A stretch of DNA of 10,397 nucleotides from an uncultured Armatimonadota bacterium (lineage in GTDB: Bacteria > Armatimonadota > Armatimonadia > Armatimonadales > Armatimonadaceae): assembly GCA_903881535.1 (NCBI GenBank), contig CAIRTT010000060.1:1-10397 (forward strand), given 5' to 3'. How positions within the stretch are numbered: position 1 is the stretch's first letter; each line of letters opens with the position of its first letter. Below the pieces are notes generated by a model. It was given only the letters and a program-made list of their open reading frames with translations, was not told where the DNA came from and made no database searches. Below, in pieces: positions 7,333-10,397 of this stretch. A program made the position numbers and the translations under genes.

Positions 7333-8403
7333 CTAGGCATCTGCTTTCAGCATTTGCAGTGGTATGAGGGAATGTCCCGAGCGCAAGACTGAGCGTTTCA
7401 GCTGACCGCAGGCTGCAGCGATTTTCTGTCCACGTTCCTGTCGCTGTGTCACGGTTACCCCGTACGAGCTAACGATGTCACGGAAGCGGCGCGTCGATGC
7501 AGACTGTGGACGTTTGTACGCAGCTTCGACATCGGTGGAATTATACGGAATCGTATTCAGCGCACACAGTGGTTGCTTTGCGAGGAGCTTTCCAAGCGCA
7601 TGCGCATCCTCATCGCGGTCATTCACGCCGGCCATGAGGACATATTCAAACGTCAGGCGTCGGTTGGTCTGGTAGACATATTCGCTACAGGCTTGCATCA
7701 GACGTGCGATGTTGTGCTTGCGGTTCAACGGGACCAGCTGGTCGCGGAGGTCATCCGTTGGTGCGTGGAGCGAGACGGCGAGGGTAAGCGGAAGGTCCAT
7801 TTGAGCCAGTTTTTCAATCGCTGGAATGACGCCAACGGTACTGACGGTGAGGTGGCGCCAGCTCAAGCCCATCTCATTTGCCATCAGGGTCAATGCTTCA
7901 ATGACACAGGAGAGGTTGAGGAGGGGCTCGCCCATTCCCATCATCACCACGTGTGAGATACGTCTTTCAGGTTGGAGTGCCTGCACGATGAGCAACTGAT
8001 CAATGATTTCGGCGGTGGTCAGGTTACGAACAAGGCCTTCGGTCCCGGTAGCGCAAAACGAGCAGGCCATTGGGCATCCAACCTGGCTTGAAATACAGAT
8101 GCTTGTGCGGTTTTCGTAGGGTAGGAAGACCGTCTCGACGACTTCACCATCGTTGAAGGAGAGGAGGTACTTGACCGTTCCATCCACAGCTTCCTGCTTC
8201 CCAATGACGGTACAGGTTCCAATGGTGTAGTTCTCAGAGAGCGTTTGGCGAAGCGCAACGGGAAGCGTTGTGATTTCATCGATGCTTCGGACACGTTGCG
8301 TGTAAATGCTATCCGCGAGCTGTTTGCCCCGGTAGGCTGGCTGGCCGATGGATGTGATGATGGATGTTAGAGCAGCTGTGTCCAGCCCGGTAAGAGTTTG
8401 CAC
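7333..8403 (-). CDS. rlmN: Dual-specificity radical SAM 23S rRNA/tRNA adenine-C2 methyltransferase RlmN
   Basis: RlmN methylates C2 of A2503 in 23S rRNA and of A37 in a set of tRNAs, using a radical SAM mechanism in the cytoplasm. The 356-residue product is full length. It has the [4Fe-4S] motif CPMACSFC (C110, C114, C117), the preceding CISSQVGC segment whose C103 matches the mechanistic Cys118 of the E. coli enzyme, the GEPL SAM-binding motif at 158-161, and AACGQL near the end, with C332 equivalent to the methyl-carrying Cys355. E90 in VETVFLP matches the conserved Glu105. The methyl-carrying cysteine separates RlmN and Cfr from other radical SAM enzymes, and the rest fits RlmN. The start is GTG at 8403; no upstream ATG is available, there is no Shine-Dalgarno site, and a -10-like TATACT lies 8 nt upstream. 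The gene leads a two-gene operon with the NYN RNase gene. Confidence 0.97.
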   Translation of the reverse strand: MQTLTGLDTAALTSIITSIGQPAYRGKQLADSIYTQRVRSIDEITTLPVALRQTLSENYTIGTCTVIGKQEAVDGTVKYLLSFNDGEVVETVFLPYENRTSICISSQVGCPMACSFCATGTEGLVRNLTTAEIIDQLLIVQALQPERRISHVVMMGMGEPLLNLSCVIEALTLMANEMGLSWRHLTVSTVGVIPAIEKLAQMDLPLTLAVSLHAPTDDLRDQLVPLNRKHNIARLMQACSEYVYQTNRRLTFEYVLMAGVNDRDEDAHALGKLLAKQPLCALNTIPYNSTDVEAAYKRPQSASTRRFRDIVSSYGVTVTQRQERGQKIAAACGQLKRSVLRSGHSLIPLQMLKADA

Positions 8404-8485
8404 GATGTTCGAGTATACCGATTGTACGAATCGCAGGCGCCGGGTAAGACTCTAGGTTTTAATCGCTTGCGGTTAAAGGATTCGA
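8404..8485 (-). other. Gap between permease operon and rlmN, with an AT-rich hairpin
   Basis: This 82-nt gap holds the rlmN -10 element and, at 8458-8477, a near-perfect inverted repeat (TTTAATCGC / GCGGTTAAA, one mismatch) about 9 nt after the permease stop. On the minus strand no U tract follows it, so it is at best a weak terminator or an mRNA 3'-end stem. Nothing else is recognised. Confidence 0.4.
8412..8417 (-). promoter_or_regulatory. Probable -10 element of a (near-)leaderless promoter for rlmN
   Basis: TATACT on the minus strand (5 of 6 matches to TATAAT) ends 8 nt before the GTG at 8403, so transcription would start at or just before the start codon. No ribosome-binding site is seen and no -35 hexamer fits upstream. 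It resembles the arrangement in front of the M16 peptidase. The gene could also receive read-through from the permease operon. Confidence 0.45.
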
Positions 8486-9355
8486 TCAGGGCTGGGATTC
8501 TGTCGTGATGCCAAGATATTTGGGCGGGCGCACAGATGCTTTTGCCGTTCCAAGGGCCACCAGTGTCAAGATGTACGGGAGTGCGAGGAGAATGGGGTAC
8601 GGCAGCAAAGTATTTCCACTCGCTTGAAGGCTTGCCTGCAAGACATCGAGGCTGGCAAAGGCTAGCGTCCCGATGGCTGTCCAGAGCGGTGACCACCTGC
8701 CAACGACGATGAGCGCTAAGGCGACAAATCCTCGGGATGCTGTCATGTTGTCGGTGAAGTTGTTCGAAATGCCAATCGAGAGTGCTGCCCCGCCAAGACC
8801 GCAGAAAGCCCCGCATGCAAGGCTGGAAAAGAATCGGTAACGGAAAACGCTATAGCCAGCCGCTGTAACCGCTTTTGGAAGCTCGCCTGTAGCGGTGATG
8901 CCAATTCCCAGACGTGTCCGATACAGCAGCCACCACAGAGCTGGAATCAAGAGGATGAATAGCATCGTGAGAACGTTCATCCCCGAAACGAGAAGGGGGA
9001 GGCTTTGTGCTTTCAGAATGGTCGGATGTGACTTTTGCAGCGTTCGAGAGAGAACTCCGGTGATGCCGATGGCGAGGAAGTTAACCGCTGTTCCGACGAT
9101 GACGTGGTCGGAGCGCATCACCAGTGTAAAGAGGTTGTGCAGAGCAGCGGCAAGCATCGCGCAAGCCATCGCAGCAAACACGCCAACCAGAGGGTTCCCA
9201 GTGATGCTTGTTGCGATGACAGCCGCAAGCGCGCCGATAAGCATCATTCCTTCGAGTGAGATTTGTACAATGCCAACCTTCTCACTGAGCAGCCCTCCGT
9301 AGCAGGCGAAGCCAACGGGAGCAGCGTACGTGATGATGTCAATCAGGATGTTCAT
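8486..9355 (-). CDS. Nucleoside-type ABC importer, second membrane permease (BPD_transp_2 family, COG1079-like)
   Basis: This is a 289-residue integral membrane protein of the branched-chain-amino-acid/ribose/nucleoside permease superfamily. Signatures are the early segment GIVQISLEGMMLIGA (28-42), the coupling-type motif TGELPKAVTAAGYSV (156-170), and the late GRGF-like segment SRGFVALALIVVGRWSPL (207-224). About eight to nine hydrophobic stretches are visible, starting near residue 5. It would form the inner-membrane channel with the adjacent permease and receive substrate from a BMP-type lipoprotein such as the one at 2739-3752. Its ATG overlaps the end of the previous gene by 4 nt (ATGA), and an AGGAG site lies 7 nt upstream inside that gene (9363-9367), giving coupled translation. 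Family members import purine and other nucleosides; the exact substrate here is not shown. Confidence 0.9.
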   Translation of the reverse strand: MNILIDIITYAAPVGFACYGGLLSEKVGIVQISLEGMMLIGALAAVIATSITGNPLVGVFAAMACAMLAAALHNLFTLVMRSDHVIVGTAVNFLAIGITGVLSRTLQKSHPTILKAQSLPLLVSGMNVLTMLFILLIPALWWLLYRTRLGIGITATGELPKAVTAAGYSVFRYRFFSSLACGAFCGLGGAALSIGISNNFTDNMTASRGFVALALIVVGRWSPLWTAIGTLAFASLDVLQASLQASGNTLLPYPILLALPYILTLVALGTAKASVRPPKYLGITTESQP

Positions 9356-10389
9356 GCAGTGGCTCCTGTTGCGGACTTGTTACGGAGCCACTGGGCTGTG
9401 TAGCGCGCTCCAAGAATGGAGAAGAGGATAACTGCCTGGATGACTTGGAGGACGACGACAGGGATGCCGGCGGACTGTGCGGCGGATGAGCCGCTGGTGA
9501 GAGCACCGAAAAGCAAGGCGGCGGGGATTGCCCCGATGGGGGAGAGGCGCGCGAGGAGCGCAACAGCAATCGCCGTGTAACCGTAGCCCTTAGAATATGG
9601 ATCGGCAAGGAAGTGTGTCACACCGGCAATTTGGATACCACCTGCCAGACCTCCGAGGGCTCCGCTGAGCAGTACTGTGGTAAAGAGAATGCGGCTCACG
9701 GGGAGTCCCATCGTTTTGGATGCCCGCAAACCACTTCCAACAGCCTTCAGATGTTGTCCAAACACTGTTCTTCGCACCAGAACATCGAATAGCAGTGCGA
9801 TCGCTAAAGCAATCCAAATGCCACTGTGAAGCTGTAGTCCGGCAATGACTTTTGGTAGCTCAGCCGCGGTTCTGATTGAATCTGACTGTGGGTACTCACG
9901 GATGGCTTCCTGTAGAGGGCCGCGGACGACCCATGCAACCACTTGGACCGCGATGAAGTTCATGATGAGGCTGCTCAGCACGATTTGTACACCGCGGAAA
10001 TGCAGCATTAAGGCAGGGATGAGGGACCAGAGAGCCCCTCCGATCATCGATGATACTAGCGTTACGATAATGGCAAGCGGCCCGGGAACCGATAACTGAC
10101 CAGCCCAGCAGGCGAGCACCGCACCGAGCAGAAACTGTCCTTCAACACCAATATTGAACATTTCTGCCCGAAACGCGATGACCACCGCAAGTGCAGTGAT
10201 TAGGAGGGGGATGGTTTGTACGAGCGTGTTACTAATGTTGTATTGCGTTCCGATGGCACCCTGAAGCAATGCTTGTGCAACGGATATGGGGGACGCCCCT
10301 GCGATCATCACGATGCCAGCGCATGTTCCTGCAGCGATCAATATCCATAACAAGCTTATGCCGAGTGAGAGTGCTGAGTTCCGTATCAT
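9352..10389 (-). CDS. Nucleoside-type ABC importer, first membrane permease (BPD_transp_2 family, COG4603-like)
   Basis: This 345-residue inner-membrane protein has the hallmark FNIGVEGQ (78-85) found in the larger permease of BMP-dependent nucleoside importers. It also has the GSGLRASKTMGLPVSR coupling region (218-233) and the segment YTAIAVALLARLSPIG (251-266). About nine to ten hydrophobic segments are seen, the first at about 7-30. The length is normal for the family. The start is ATG at 10389, 8 nt from the window edge, so its ribosome-binding site cannot be seen. The gene overlaps the next permease by 4 nt, which fixes them as one operon. By family rule an ABC ATPase should lie just upstream, outside this window. 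Confidence 0.91.
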   Translation of the reverse strand: MIRNSALSLGISLLWILIAAGTCAGIVMIAGASPISVAQALLQGAIGTQYNISNTLVQTIPLLITALAVVIAFRAEMFNIGVEGQFLLGAVLACWAGQLSVPGPLAIIVTLVSSMIGGALWSLIPALMLHFRGVQIVLSSLIMNFIAVQVVAWVVRGPLQEAIREYPQSDSIRTAAELPKVIAGLQLHSGIWIALAIALLFDVLVRRTVFGQHLKAVGSGLRASKTMGLPVSRILFTTVLLSGALGGLAGGIQIAGVTHFLADPYSKGYGYTAIAVALLARLSPIGAIPAALLFGALTSGSSAAQSAGIPVVVLQVIQAVILFSILGARYTAQWLRNKSATGATA

Positions 10390-10397
10390 GCGACCGC

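Noticed and set aside
5418..8294. Open frames of 60-130 codons inside the RNase and rlmN genes
   Set aside because: Shadows of the clearly homologous genes; no motifs and no ribosome-binding sites of note.
7333..8403. Cfr resistance methyltransferase instead of RlmN
   Set aside because: The length, chromosomal setting and overall motif spacing fit the housekeeping RlmN, and nothing suggests a mobile element.

Overview
This is an ordinary-looking stretch of bacterial chromosome with a moderate-to-high GC content (mid-50s percent by eye), densely packed with genes on both strands. I see no rRNA, tRNA, CRISPR array, insertion sequence or phage gene. The taxon cannot be fixed from the sequence. 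Two genes (the M16 peptidase and rlmN) have a -10-like TANNNT hexamer 5-8 nt before the start codon and no Shine-Dalgarno site, which suggests leaderless mRNAs. That habit is well known in Deinococcota and Actinobacteria. The NYN-type RNase resembles, from memory, proteins of Chloroflexota, Deinococcota and Cyanobacteria. A bacterium from one of these or a related, poorly sampled lineage is a guess only.

Layout from left to right. (1) 1-2651, minus: a single-chain, two-domain M16 zinc metallopeptidase whose last residues run off the left edge. (2) 2652-2738: a compact gap with the terminator of the next gene and the promoter of the peptidase. (3) 2739-3752, minus: a BMP/PnrA-family lipoprotein, the substrate-binding part of a nucleoside-type ABC importer, with a clear TTGACA-N18-TATGCT promoter and a GGAGG ribosome-binding site. 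(4) 3849-5345, plus: a two-gene operon of dtd (D-aminoacyl-tRNA deacylase) and a TPR protein with acidic tails. (5) 5342-8403, minus: rlmN followed 2 nt later by a 662-residue protein with coiled coil, helical repeats and a C-terminal NYN/Zc3h12a-like RNase domain. (6) 8486-10389, minus: two overlapping membrane permease genes of the same ABC importer family, continuing off the right edge, probably into the ATPase gene.

Two themes emerge. The first is nucleoside import: the permeases at the right and the lipoprotein at about 3 kb have the matching family identities, but are split by about 5 kb of unrelated genes. The second is RNA and translation quality: dtd edits mischarged tRNA, RlmN methylates 23S rRNA and tRNA, and a probable RNase is tightly coupled to rlmN. 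The rlmN-NYN RNase pair is the most interesting part of the window, as a possible undescribed functional link between an RNA-methylating enzyme and a nuclease. That link is inference from gene arrangement alone.
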